Of a stretch of 64,000 nucleotides of DNA, positions 51,169-61,200 are shown one piece after another. A program made the position numbers and the translations under genes. The stretch is from DASUCS01 sp041166745 (GTDB taxonomy: Bacteria; Actinomycetota; Acidimicrobiia; Acidimicrobiales; JACDCH01). Under the pieces are notes generated by a model, which worked only from the letters and a program-made list of their open reading frames with translations, was not told the DNA's origin and did not search any database. The DNA lies in assembly GCA_041166745.1 (NCBI GenBank), contig JBEEGH010000002.1:172767-236766 (forward strand), given 5' to 3'. The first letter of the stretch is position 1. Each line of letters opens with the position of its first letter.

Positions 51169-52125
51169 GTGCGCGATCTCGATCGAGCCCTGCGCGAGTT
51201 GGCGGAGGATCTCCACGGACTGGTGACCGTGGACCAAGCGGCGAAGCTGGGCGCCAACCACGACGCGCTGGCGCACCGCGTCGAGCGGGGCGAATGGGAG
51301 TCGTTCGGCCGGGGGGTGCTTCGCCTCGTGGGCGCGCCACGAACATGGCGCCAACGGTTGCTCGCCGCCATCTTGGCCACCGGCTCGAGCGCGGTGGCGT
51401 CGAAGGAGTCGGCCGCCCGGCTGCACTCGTTCGCGGGCTACGGCACCGGCCCGGTCGTACTGACGAAGACGGCGACGGGCAGCTACCGGTCGCCGGCCGG
51501 CGCGGTGCACCGCAGCGGCTTGCTGTTGCCGTCGCACATCACCGAGGTCGAGCACATCCCGACGACCACGCCGGTGCGCACAGCCTTCGATCTGCTGCAC
51601 GGCCTCACGGTGCCGCAGGCCGGACGGCTGCTCGACGACTGCTTGGCCGCTCGCCGGTTCAGCCTCCGCGCGTTCGCGGCCCTCGTGGCCGAGGTCGGTG
51701 GCCGCGGCGTGCCTGGCTCCGCGGTCGCGCGGCGGCTGCTCGACGAGCGAGGCGACGGCTACGTCCCGCCCGAGAGTGAGCTGGAGGCGTTGACGCTCGC
51801 GGTGTTGGCTCACGGTGGCCTGCCGGCGCCCGAGCGTCAGGTGTGGGTGAAGCCGGGCCGGGAGTACGGCGCGACGGGACGTGTCGACTTCGCGTATCGA
51901 TCGGCTCGACTGATCATCGAAGCCGACAGCCAGCGGTGGCACTCGTCGTATTCACGCGTCGCCGCCGATCACTGGCGCGACAACCAGTTGATGGCCGACG
52001 GCTGGCGCGTCCTGCGCGTCACGTGGTGGCAGCTGAAGCGGCGTCCGCACGAAGTGGTGCCGCTGGTCCGCCGAGCGCTCCGGTCGGGAACTCAGAGCGC
52101 AAACACGACCTCTGGGTCTGGTTAG
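51169..52125 (+). CDS. AbiEi-like antitoxin/winged-helix domain fused to DUF559 nuclease-like domain
   Basis: A 318-residue protein from GTG 51169. The N-terminal part (LHGLVTVDQAAKLGANHDAL, GEWESFGRGVLRLVG) matches the AbiEi-type winged-helix domain; the C-terminal part has ESELEALTLAVL, GRVDFAYRSARLIIEADSQR, WHSSYSRVAADHWRDNQLMA then GWRVLRVTWW, the DUF559 (Vsr/PD-(D/E)XK-like) endonuclease pattern with conserved E, D and E residues. Such fusions are frequent in actinobacteria; a defence or mobile-element role is presumed. The last twelve residues (SANTTSGSG end) are encoded by repeat copy E. Confidence 0.85.
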   Translation: MRDLDRALRELAEDLHGLVTVDQAAKLGANHDALAHRVERGEWESFGRGVLRLVGAPRTWRQRLLAAILATGSSAVASKESAARLHSFAGYGTGPVVLTKTATGSYRSPAGAVHRSGLLLPSHITEVEHIPTTTPVRTAFDLLHGLTVPQAGRLLDDCLAARRFSLRAFAALVAEVGGRGVPGSAVARRLLDERGDGYVPPESELEALTLAVLAHGGLPAPERQVWVKPGREYGATGRVDFAYRSARLIIEADSQRWHSSYSRVAADHWRDNQLMADGWRVLRVTWWQLKRRPHEVVPLVRRALRSGTQSANTTSGSG

Positions 52126-52130
52126 CGCTC
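52091..52130 (+). repeat. Palindromic interspersed repeat, copy E
   Basis: CTCAGAGCGCAAACACGACC then TCTGGGTCTGGTTAGCGCTC. It is a shortened copy; the right part is diverged. It covers the stop codon of the AbiEi/DUF559 gene (TAG at 52123-52125) and is inverted with respect to copies C and D. Confidence 0.7.
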
Positions 52131-52179
52131 CGAGAACGCCGAGAGCGACGTCCGACGCAGCGTCGCCCGCGACCGCGAC

Positions 52180-55100
52180 CTACGGGAAGGCCCTCTGGGC
52201 GACGTAGAGGTTGTTGTCCGAGCTGCGGATGCCGAGCTCGATGACGCCACCACCGCTGGTGGAGATGAAGCAGCCGGCCGGTCCGGCACTCAAGATCCCA
52301 CCGAGCGGCGAGTACGCCCCGAAGTTGCGGCTGCGCCAGATTTCGTCGTCGGTGCCGCGGGCGAACAGGTCGATGCGGCCACCGGGCTGCGCGACGAGCG
52401 CCGGCTGATCCTTGATCTGGCCGCCGGCCGAGGTCCAGCCACTCCAGCTGGTGCCGTTCCAGTTCCGGAACCACACGGCGCCATCGGTGCCCCGCACCGC
52501 GACGGTGAGCTGGTTCGGCGCGGTCGACGTGACCGTGGGCGACGACGTGAGGACGCCACCGAACGCCACCCAGTTGCTCCACGTGCCGTTGGTCCAGAAG
52601 CGCTGGTACATGCCGTCGTCGGAACCGCGCACGAAGACGTCGATGCGGTTGCTGTCCCACGAGACCGACGCGGGCGTGCCCTTGATGAACCCGCCGTGCG
52701 CGACCCAAGCGCCGCAGCCGCCGGCGGTACTGCAGGTGTTCTGGTACATGCCGTGGTCGGTGCCCTGCACGAACACGTCAAAGGTGTTCAGCTGCCGCGT
52801 CGAGGTGCCGGGACCGTCGAGGGCGGAGCCGCCGATACTCGCGAACGGAGTCCACACGCCGTTGCTGAGGCCTCGGACTTGGATGCTCTGGTCGGCGAGC
52901 GTCGCCACCACCACCGCGGTGTTCGGCGAGAACGACGTGAGCCCCGGGCTGCCGATGATCGGGCCGCCCAGTGACTGGAACTGGAGTTGGTTGCCGTTGA
53001 GCGGGTTGACGCTGAAGGCAGCCACCGCGGTCGACGTGCCCTGATCGGGATTGGTCACCGTGATGTTGCGCGACCCGGTGGTGGCGCCGCTGGTGATGGT
53101 GACGTTCACCGTCAACTGCGCCGACGAGTTGCGGGTGACGGTGTTGACCGTGATGCCGGTGCCGGAGAACACGACCGTCGGCGTGGTCACGAAGTTCGCT
53201 CCGGCCAGCACGACGTTGCCGGTCGCGCCCTGCGCCATTGCGTTCGGCGTGGCCGACGTGATCGTCGGCTTGGCCGTGACCGTGAACGCGCCCGCGCTCG
53301 TGCTCGCGCCGCCGTCGGCGTTGGTGACCGTGACGTCACGCGCCCCGACCGTCGCCGCAGGGTCGATCGAGAGGTCGAGCGTGAGCAGGATCGCCGAGTT
53401 GCGCGTCGCCGAGTGCACGGTGATGCCCGTGCCGGAGAACGTGACGGTCGGCGCGCTGTCGAACCCGGTGCCGTTGACCGCGACGCTGGTGTGGCTGACG
53501 CCTTGGCCGCGCGCGTTCGGGTTCAGGTTGGTGATGACCGGCTTCGCCGTGACGGTGAAGCCTTCTTGGAGAGTGTTGGTGCCCCCGTCGGAGTTCGTGA
53601 TCGTCACGTCGCGGGCGCCCACCGCCGCGCTCGGGTCGATGGAGATGTCGAGCGTGAGCAGCACCGCCGAGTTGTGGGTCGTCGAGTGCACGGTGATGCC
53701 CGTACCGGAGAACGTGACGACCGATGTCGCGTCGAACCCGGTGCCGTTGACGGCAACACTCTTGTGCGACGTGCCCTGACCGCGGGCGTTCGGGTTCAGG
53801 CTCGTGATGTTCGGGCTCGTGCGAATCGTGAGACAGCCCGTGCAGGTGCCGGCTTGTGTGTCGGCGTTCGTGACGGTGATGTTGCGCGCTCCGAGCGCGG
53901 CGCTGCTCGAGACCGTGAGCGTGACCGTCAAGTGCGTCGCGTCGGTCACGGTCGTCGGGCCCGCGGTCACGCCCGTGCCCGACACGGTGACGACCGCGCC
54001 GTCGGCGAAGTTCGTGCCGGTGACAGTGCGCGGGAACGACGTGCCCTGCTGCTGCGTGTAGGTGCCGGTGACCGTCGGCGCGTTCGACGTGACCGTGAAG
54101 CCGTTGGCCAGCGTGTCGGTGCCGTTGGTCGTCGGATTGACGACCTTGACCGACCACACGCCGGGGGCGACCGGCGCGCCGCCCGCACCGCCGGAGGCCA
54201 GCGGGAACGTGCCCTGGATCTGGGTGCCGCCGCCGTTGACGCTCTCACCCTGCATGTCGACCGCGGCGAAGCCGGTGCGCACGAGCGTGACCTGCGCGTT
54301 GGCGGCGAAACCGCTGCCCGCGAGGTTGGTGATCGTGACCGTGCCCGTGTTCGCGCCGGAGTTCGGCGTGATCGACGTGATGTGCGGCCCGGCGACGACC
54401 GTGAAGGCCGCGGCCAAGGTGTCGGATCCGGAATCAGGATTGGTGACGGTCACGTCGCGGGCGGTCGCGGCGGCGGTGCCGGCGACGTTCAGCGTGAACG
54501 TGAGATGGGCGCCGCTGTCGCGCACGACGTTGGTGGCGGTCACGCCGGTACCGGAGAACGTGATCGTCGGTGTGCCGGTGAAGCCGCTGCCGGTGATCGT
54601 CGCGCCGGTGATCGTCGAGCCCTGCCCCGACGACGTCGGCGTGATCGTGTCGACCGACGGAGGATCGGTGACGGTGAACGCGTCTTGGGCGGTGACGTTG
54701 CCGGCGTCGGGGTTGGTGACGAGCACGTCGCGCAGCCCGGCGGTGTCGGCGTTGCTCACGGAGACGTCGAGCGTCAAGTGGGTCGCGCTGTCGCGCACCA
54801 CCGAGTGGACGGTGATGTTCGCGTCTTCAGTGACGCCGTTGAAGAACTTGACGGTCGGCGTGCTCTGGAAGCCGCCGCCGTTGATGATCACCTGCTGATG
54901 ACTCACGCCCCGGCCGAGCGCGTTCGGCACGATCGTGGAGATCGTCGGGCCGGCGACGACGGTGAACTTGCCGACGCCGGTGCCGACACCCTTGTCGGGG
55001 TTCGTCACGGTCACGTCGCGCGCCGTGGTGGGCGCGTTGCTGGCAACGTTCACGTGCGCGGTGATGTGCTGCACGTCGGTGAACGTCGGCGGAGCCGCGA

Positions 55101-56463
55101 TGGTCACACCGGTGCCGGAGAACGCGACGTCGAGGCCGGCACCATTCACGAAGTTGGTGCCGGTGATGACGATGTCCTGCGCTTGCGCGTTCTGGCCGCG
55201 CGATGCGGGCGTTGCGCTGCTCACCGTCGGCGCCGGGTTGACGGTGAAGGTGGTGGTGTCGCTGCCGCCGTCGGGATTCGTGACCGTCAGCGTGCGGGCG
55301 CCGGTGGCCGCACCGGACGCGACGGAGACGTTGACAGTGAGTTGCGTGTCACCGTCGAAGGTCACGTTGTTCACGGTGATGCCGGTGCCCGAGAACGTGA
55401 CCGTGGGCTCGTCGACGAAACCGGTGCCGGTCACGACGAGGTCTTGGTTGGCGGCGCCTTGGCCGCGCGAGCTCGGAGCGACGCCGCTGACGGTCGGCGG
55501 CCCGGTGACGGTGAAGCACGCGTTGCACGTGGCCGGTTGCGTGTCGAAGTTCGTGAAGGTCACGTTGCGCGCTCCGGATGCGGCCGCGCCCGAGATGTTC
55601 ACCGTGACCTGGAAGGTCGTGAGGCTGACCCACGTCGGGTTGCTCGTGGTGATCTCGGTGCCGCCGGCGTTCGGCGAGAACGTGACGGTGGCGCCGCGGG
55701 CGAAGTTCGTGCCGGTCAGCGTGAGGACGGTGCCGTTCGTGCCCGACGAGCGCGTCGACGGCGCCACGTTGGTGAGCGTGGGCGTGGCGCCGGAGATGAG
55801 GAAGCCGGTGGTCGTGGTGTTGCCGAACTCGGCGCGGCCCTTGTCGGGGTTGATGACCACGACCTTCCACAGGGCGGCGGCCTGGCCGATGAAGTTGAAC
55901 GTGCCGCTGATCGACGTGCCGCCGCCGCTCACGGCGACACCGGTAGCGACGATGTCAGAGAAGTTGGCGCGCTGCATCCGCAGCTCCGCACCGGCCACGA
56001 AGTTCGTGCCCGACACGGTGACGAGCGTGGACGGCCCGCCGGTGTTCGGCGCGCTGCTGGGCGAGGGCGCACCGCTGATCGTCGGACCCGCGGTGATCGC
56101 GAAGCAGGTGGTGCAGCTCGTGGTCTGGAGGCCGCCGATTCCCTGGCTGACGGTGACGGTGCGGGCGCCGACCGTCGCGTTGGAGGCGACGGTGAGGTTG
56201 GCCGTGAGCTTCACCGAACTGTTCATCACCGTGCTGTTGACCGTGACGCCGGTGCCAGAGATGGTCACGTTCGGTGCGCCGCCGGTGGCATCGAACCCGG
56301 AGCCGTTGACGACGAGGTCGATGGCGGTCGCGCCTTGCCCCATCGTCGTGGGCGAGACGGTGGTGATGGCGGGGGCAGCGGACGCCGGCTGTACCGCGAC
56401 GACGCCGACGAGCAGGGTCGCCAAGGCGACGACCGCGAGCGCCCAGAAGGAACGCATCTTCAC
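52180..56463 (-). CDS. Giant secreted IPT/TIG-repeat protein with lectin-like propeller
   Basis: A 1427-residue exported protein. GTG 56463 or ATG 56457 starts a signal peptide (FWALAVVALATLLVGVVAVQ, cut after ASA). Then come twelve IPT/TIG Ig-like repeats of about 90 residues, each opening like PTVSGVAPSSRGQGA and containing a TGTGF/NGSGF turn. Three repeats end in CxxC (SCTTC, TCNAC, TCTGC). The last 280 residues (from about 1145) are a beta-propeller of PLL/DUF346 type with repeats such as DVFVRGSDDGMYQRFW and AVRGTDGAVWFRNWNG, likely carbohydrate-binding. Role: surface or secreted adhesin. No LPxTG end. Confidence 0.88.
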   Translation of the reverse strand: MKMRSFWALAVVALATLLVGVVAVQPASAAPAITTVSPTTMGQGATAIDLVVNGSGFDATGGAPNVTISGTGVTVNSTVMNSSVKLTANLTVASNATVGARTVTVSQGIGGLQTTSCTTCFAITAGPTISGAPSPSSAPNTGGPSTLVTVSGTNFVAGAELRMQRANFSDIVATGVAVSGGGTSISGTFNFIGQAAALWKVVVINPDKGRAEFGNTTTTGFLISGATPTLTNVAPSTRSSGTNGTVLTLTGTNFARGATVTFSPNAGGTEITTSNPTWVSLTTFQVTVNISGAAASGARNVTFTNFDTQPATCNACFTVTGPPTVSGVAPSSRGQGAANQDLVVTGTGFVDEPTVTFSGTGITVNNVTFDGDTQLTVNVSVASGAATGARTLTVTNPDGGSDTTTFTVNPAPTVSSATPASRGQNAQAQDIVITGTNFVNGAGLDVAFSGTGVTIAAPPTFTDVQHITAHVNVASNAPTTARDVTVTNPDKGVGTGVGKFTVVAGPTISTIVPNALGRGVSHQQVIINGGGFQSTPTVKFFNGVTEDANITVHSVVRDSATHLTLDVSVSNADTAGLRDVLVTNPDAGNVTAQDAFTVTDPPSVDTITPTSSGQGSTITGATITGSGFTGTPTITFSGTGVTATNVVRDSGAHLTFTLNVAGTAAATARDVTVTNPDSGSDTLAAAFTVVAGPHITSITPNSGANTGTVTITNLAGSGFAANAQVTLVRTGFAAVDMQGESVNGGGTQIQGTFPLASGGAGGAPVAPGVWSVKVVNPTTNGTDTLANGFTVTSNAPTVTGTYTQQQGTSFPRTVTGTNFADGAVVTVSGTGVTAGPTTVTDATHLTVTLTVSSSAALGARNITVTNADTQAGTCTGCLTIRTSPNITSLNPNARGQGTSHKSVAVNGTGFDATSVVTFSGTGITVHSTTHNSAVLLTLDISIDPSAAVGARDVTITNSDGGTNTLQEGFTVTAKPVITNLNPNARGQGVSHTSVAVNGTGFDSAPTVTFSGTGITVHSATRNSAILLTLDLSIDPAATVGARDVTVTNADGGASTSAGAFTVTAKPTITSATPNAMAQGATGNVVLAGANFVTTPTVVFSGTGITVNTVTRNSSAQLTVNVTITSGATTGSRNITVTNPDQGTSTAVAAFSVNPLNGNQLQFQSLGGPIIGSPGLTSFSPNTAVVVATLADQSIQVRGLSNGVWTPFASIGGSALDGPGTSTRQLNTFDVFVQGTDHGMYQNTCSTAGGCGAWVAHGGFIKGTPASVSWDSNRIDVFVRGSDDGMYQRFWTNGTWSNWVAFGGVLTSSPTVTSTAPNQLTVAVRGTDGAVWFRNWNGTSWSGWTSAGGQIKDQPALVAQPGGRIDLFARGTDDEIWRSRNFGAYSPLGGILSAGPAGCFISTSGGGVIELGIRSSDNNLYVAQRAFP

Positions 56464-56527
56464 TGGAGTGACCCCCCGTTGGGTCGCCCCCGTCCCGGGC
56501 GACTGATGTAGTTACGCCTTACTTCCC

Positions 56528-57391
56528 TTAGGAAGCAGGTAAATCCTGCCACGTGGGTCGCAGCTCGTCGGCCAGGCGGCGGGTCTCCGCGTGGGAATCG
56601 AGGGCGGCGAGCACGCCGGCGGCGAGGGCGGTGAAGAAAGGGGCGCCTTCGGGCGGCGCCCAATCGCAGCCGAGGGCCCGCAGGCCCTCGTCGGTGAGCC
56701 GGTCGATCACGGCCCACGACTCGACGAGGTGGTTCACCTCGGCGGGCGCGGCGCGGGCGATCCAGCGGAAGGTCGAGTTGGTGGCGGCCACGTCTTGCCA
56801 CGTGTCGAGGAAGCGGTCGAACGCCTCGAACACGTCGTCGGGAACGGGTTGATCGAGGGCTTCGGGATGGGCGCGCACGGCCTGCAAGATCCGCTTTGTG
56901 TTCTCGATCCAGACGAGCGCGGCGTGCGAATCGATCGGGCCGACCCGCACCTCGAGCTCGGCTTCCGGTCCGGCCCAGTGGCCGACGAGCACCGTGGCGA
57001 GTTGATCGATGAACGCGGCGCCGACGACCGACTTCTCGACGACGTCAGCCGCCCCCGCGGCGAGCGCGGCGTGGTGGGTGCCGGCGTCGGGCTGGGCCGT
57101 GTAGAGCACGACGGCCGAGTGGGGGGCGCGCTCGCGGATCTGCGGCAACGCTTCGATGCCGCCGAGGCGAGGCATCGAGCGATCGAGGACGACGAGATCG
57201 GGTTGGGTCTCCTCGACGCGCTCGATGGCTTCGATGCCGTCGGCCGCCTCGGCCACGATCTCGAACCGGGCGTCGCGCTGCAACATCACCCGCAACAGGA
57301 GGCGAACGTCGTCGCTGTCGTCGACGATGACGACCCGAACGCGGCGGGCCGAGGCATCGTCTGCTCCCGAATTTGTGTCCGTGCCGACCAC
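56528..57391 (-). CDS. Response regulator with unrecognised C-terminal output domain
   Basis: A 287-residue protein (GTG start). The receiver domain (18-140) has the acidic pair VDDSDD, phospho-acceptor DLVVLDRSMP (Asp 70), Thr 98 in VVLYTAQ and Lys 120 in VVEKS, so it should be active. Residues 147-287 are helical (ESWAVIDRLTDEGLRALGCD, RWIARAAPAEVNHLV) with no DNA-binding helix-turn-helix, GGDEF or kinase motif. Divergent from a small protein that resembles a histidine phosphotransfer helix. The next gene downstream on the strand is the TIG-repeat protein, 64 bp away. Confidence 0.85.
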   Translation of the reverse strand: MVGTDTNSGADDASARRVRVVIVDDSDDVRLLLRVMLQRDARFEIVAEAADGIEAIERVEETQPDLVVLDRSMPRLGGIEALPQIRERAPHSAVVLYTAQPDAGTHHAALAAGAADVVEKSVVGAAFIDQLATVLVGHWAGPEAELEVRVGPIDSHAALVWIENTKRILQAVRAHPEALDQPVPDDVFEAFDRFLDTWQDVAATNSTFRWIARAAPAEVNHLVESWAVIDRLTDEGLRALGCDWAPPEGAPFFTALAAGVLAALDSHAETRRLADELRPTWQDLPAS

Positions 57392-57463
57392 GAAACCTCT
57401 ATCTATGCCAGTTCCGACCGATAGAGCATCGATACGGTGTTGCTACCGGATAAGGCACTCACC

Positions 57464-57703
57464 ATGACAATCGACCCGCACCAGCACCTGGACCCCGTGC
57501 TCGCGCACTCCCTCCTCGGGAGTGTCGCGGCCGTGAAGGGCGCCATTGACACGGTGATGGCCCACGAGCTCGATGGTACGAGCCGCGACAGCCTCCTCAT
57601 GATGGCTTGTCGGCGCCTTGACTATCTAGCGGAACAATTGCGACATCTCGCGCTGGGCTTGCCCGAACCCGACGAACTCTCCTCAGAGAGCGAACACGTG
57701 TAA
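57464..57703 (+). CDS. Mini-protein resembling a stand-alone histidine-kinase dimerisation helix
   Basis: A 79-residue helical protein starting at ATG 57464. LAHSLLGSVAAVKGAIDTVM resembles the H-box of histidine kinases (HELRNPLAAIKGAVETL), and SLLMMACRRLDYLAEQLRHL could be the second helix of the hairpin. The histidine at the box position is kept but the acidic neighbour is not. There is no ATPase domain. Divergent from the response regulator, so it might be a phosphotransfer or anti-kinase partner; this is inference. Confidence 0.6.
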   Translation: MTIDPHQHLDPVLAHSLLGSVAAVKGAIDTVMAHELDGTSRDSLLMMACRRLDYLAEQLRHLALGLPEPDELSSESEHV

Positions 57704-57757
57704 CGCGACAGTTTCGCGAACTAGGCAAACCCCCCATCACGGTCGTACCATCTCTTG

Positions 57758-58213
57758 ATGGCCTGGGGAGGCAGTCAGGACGCCGAAGTCGACGTGGTCT
57801 ACGAGCCACTGCCCGAAATGGACGGCGACGAGCTCCGCCGGCTGCGCGAAACCATCGGGCTCGCTGACGATTCGAGCGAACGGATTCGGCCCCGAGCCTC
57901 GGTCGAGTCGGTCGACTCGGTCGACGCGGTCGACGACGACGACGTCCGCGACGACCGCGTGCCTCTGCCTCGCAGCGCGCCGCTCTTCGAGCTGCGCGAC
58001 AGCGATCCGCCCGACAGCAACATGCGAGAGCTGCTCGAAGAGGTCGATCGCAAGCTCGAGAAGCTGATCGAGATGGGCCCGCTGCCGGTGTTCAACACGT
58101 TCTTCGGTGAGGCGTTGGTGTCGTTGCACGCCGACCTCGCCGATGTGCAACGCCAGCTGGCGGAACTGCACGCGAGCGTGGAAGCCCTCACGCACGCGTT
58201 GCTCGGCGCTTAG
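57758..58213 (+). CDS. Acidic coiled-coil hypothetical protein
   Basis: A 151-residue protein starting at ATG 57758. The N-terminal 90 residues are acidic and low in order (SVDSVDAVDDDDVRDDRVPL), the C-terminal 60 form two helices (MRELLEEVDRKLEKLIEMGP, then LADVQRQLAELHASVEALTH). Similar in style to the coiled-coil genes at 37430 and 49659. It precedes the ABC exporter gene by 43 bp in the same direction. Confidence 0.65.
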   Translation: MAWGGSQDAEVDVVYEPLPEMDGDELRRLRETIGLADDSSERIRPRASVESVDSVDAVDDDDVRDDRVPLPRSAPLFELRDSDPPDSNMRELLEEVDRKLEKLIEMGPLPVFNTFFGEALVSLHADLADVQRQLAELHASVEALTHALLGA

Positions 58214-58256
58214 CTGACCGAGGGGTCGCCGAGTCGCGCTCGTAGATTGGGCGCTT

Positions 58257-61200
58257 ATGTCGACGGTGACTGATCGGCCGACTCCCGAGCCGGCTCCGCC
58301 TTCTGCGGGCGGTTGGTTACGGCGCCTGTTTCCGTTCCTGATGGCGCACAAGCGCAACGTGTTCATCGCGTTCGGCGTGTCGATCCTCGGGCAAGCCGTC
58401 GCCGCGCTCACGCCGTTGGCCGAGAAGATCATCGTCGACGACGTCATCGTCAACCATCGCCGACCGTTGGCGCCGTGGCTGGCGTTGCTGATCGCCGCCG
58501 GTGTCTTCGGCTTCGGCGCGGCGTTCGTGCGCCGGTACGTGGGCGGCCGGGTGAGCCTCGACGTGCAGTACGACCTGCGCAACGCGGTGTACGAGCGGTT
58601 GCAGCGGCTCGACTTCGCGTCGCACGATCAGATGCAGACCGGCCAGCTCGTGTCGCGGGCGAACAGCGACGTCGGCCTGTTGCAGGGGCTGCTGATGTTC
58701 CTGCCGATCATGCTCGGCAACGTGGTCTTGCTCGTCGTCGCGCTGGTGGTGATGGTGATCCTGTCGCCGCCGCTCACGCTCGTGGCGTTGCTCGTGCTGC
58801 CCGCGCTGCTGGTCGTGACGCTGAAACTGCGGACGACGATCTTTCCTGCGAGCTGGGACGCGCAACAGCGTGCCGGTGAGGTGGCCGGCGTGGTCGACGA
58901 GGCCGTGACCGGAGTGCGGGTGGTGAAGGGCTTCGGTCAGGAAGACCGCGAGCTGCTGCATCTCGCGGGTGCGAGCTCAGATCTCTTCTCCTCCCGGATG
59001 CGTCTGGTGCGACTGCAGGCGCGGTACACGCCGATGCTGCAGGTGGTGCCCGTGCTCGGCCAGGTCGGCGTGCTCGCCTTCGGCGGCTGGTTGGCGATGA
59101 ACGGGCATCTCACGCTGGGCACGTTCCTCGCGTTCTCGTCGTACATGGTGCAGCTCGTCGCGCCGGTGCGGATGTTCGCGGTGCTCGTCGCCGTCGGCCA
59201 GCAGGCGCGTGCGGGCGCGGAGCGCATCCTCGATCTGCTCGACGCGAACCCGCGCATCGTCGAGCGCGCCGATGCGTCGGCGCTGCCGCCAGTGGTGGGC
59301 GAGGTGCGCTTCGACGACGTGCGCTTCGGTTACACGAAGAGCGAGCCGGTGCTCGACGGGTTCTCGCTGACGGTGCCTGCCGGTTCGACCGTCGCGCTCG
59401 TGGGGGCCAGCGGCTCCGGCAAGTCGACGGTGTCGCTGTTGCTGCCGCGCTTCTACGACGTGGCGCACGGTTCGGTGACGATCGACGGCATCGACGTGCG
59501 CGACGTGACGTTCGAGTCGTTGCGCCGCCAGGTCGGTGTGGTGTTCGAGGAGAGCTTCCTGTTCTCCGACACCGTGCGCTCGAACATCGCGTACGGCCGT
59601 CCGGATGTGTCGGACGCGGCTGTCGTTGCGGCGGCCGAGGCCGCGGAGGCGCACCAGTTCATCATGGAGCTGCCGTTGGGTTACGACACGGTGGTGGGCG
59701 AGCGGGGGTTGACGCTGTCGGGCGGCCAGCGGCAACGGGTGGCGCTGGCGCGGGCGATCATCACGGATCCGCGCGTGCTGATCCTCGACGACGCGACGTC
59801 GTCGATCGACTCGCAGACCGAGGAGGAGATCCACGCCACGCTGCGCACGTTGATGGCGGGACGCACGACGTTGCTCGTCGCGCATCGCCGCTCGACCCTG
59901 CGGCTCGCCGATCGCATCGTGGTCGTCGACCAGGGACGCGTCGCCGATTCCGGCACGCACGACGAGCTGATGGCGCGCTCGGACCTCTACCGGATGCTGC
60001 TCGCCGGCCCGGGCGACGATGTCGAAGGGGTCGACGCCTCCGGCGTGCGCGCCGCGCCCGCCGCCGCGCCTGCAGCCGCTTTGCGGAGCGAAAGCGGCGC
60101 GATACGCCACGCTGACTCCTTAGAGGAGGGAAACGGGGTCACCGCGGACGCGTGGGCGGCGGTGGTTTCCGACCTGCCCGTGGCCAAGGCGACCGTGACC
60201 GCGCCGGCGCGCTTCGGGCCCGGTGGCGGCGGCGCGGGCGGCGGGAACTGGAACTTCGCCCCGACGCCCGAGCTGCTGGCCGCGCTCGACAAGCTGCCAC
60301 CGGCCGACGAGTCGCCCTCGGTCGACGTCGCGTTCGAGGCGGCGGCCGACGCCGGCCAGTTCTCGCTGCGGCGCTTCGTTCGTCCGTACCGACGCGTGCT
60401 CGCCGTCGGCCTCGGTCTCGTCGTCGTCGACACGCTGCTCACGCTGATGGGCCCGTTCCTCGTGCGCCGCGGCATCGACCACGGCGTGGTGCGCGGCGAC
60501 GAAGGGGCGTTGTGGATCGCGGCGATCGCGTTCCTGTTCGTCGCGCTCTCCGACTGGTTGGTCACGTGGGGCTACACGCTCGTGACGGGACGCACGGCCG
60601 AGCGCCTGCTGTACGCGTTGCGCATTCGCATCTTCGCTCACCTGCAACGGCTGTCGCTCGACTTCTACGACCGCGAACTGGGCGGACGGATCATGACGCG
60701 CATGACGACCGACGTCGAAGCCCTGTCGCAGCTGTTGCAGACCGGGCTCATCAACGCGGTCGTGTCGCTGTTCACGTGCGCGGGCGTGTTCGTGTTCTTG
60801 GTGTTGCTGTCGCCGCAGTTGGCGCTCGTGTCCGCATCGGTGTTGCCGCCGCTGTTCCTGGCAACGCTCTGGTACAAGCGGCGGTCGGCGCGGGCGTACG
60901 CCCGGGCGCGTGAGTCGATCGCCACGGTGAACGCCAACCTGCAGGAGAGCTTGTCGGGCGTGCGGGTGGCGCAGGCGTACTCCCGGGAAGACCGCAACAT
61001 CACGGGCTTCCGCGACGTGAACAGCGAGTACCTGTCGGCCCGGCTCGAGGCGCAACGGCTCATCGCCGTGTACTTCCCGTTCGTGCTGCTGCTGGCCGAC
61101 ATCGCCGCGGCGGTGGTGTTGGGCGCGGGCTCGGCGTTCGTGTCGTCGGGCACGGTCACGGCCGGCGTGGTGATCGCATTCGTGCTGTACCTCGATCAGT

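Noticed and set aside
52987..56511. Plus-strand frame of 1174 codons antisense to the TIG-repeat protein
   Set aside because: Repetitive Arg/Asp/Gly/Val translation mirrors the repeats of the true gene; typical high-GC shadow.
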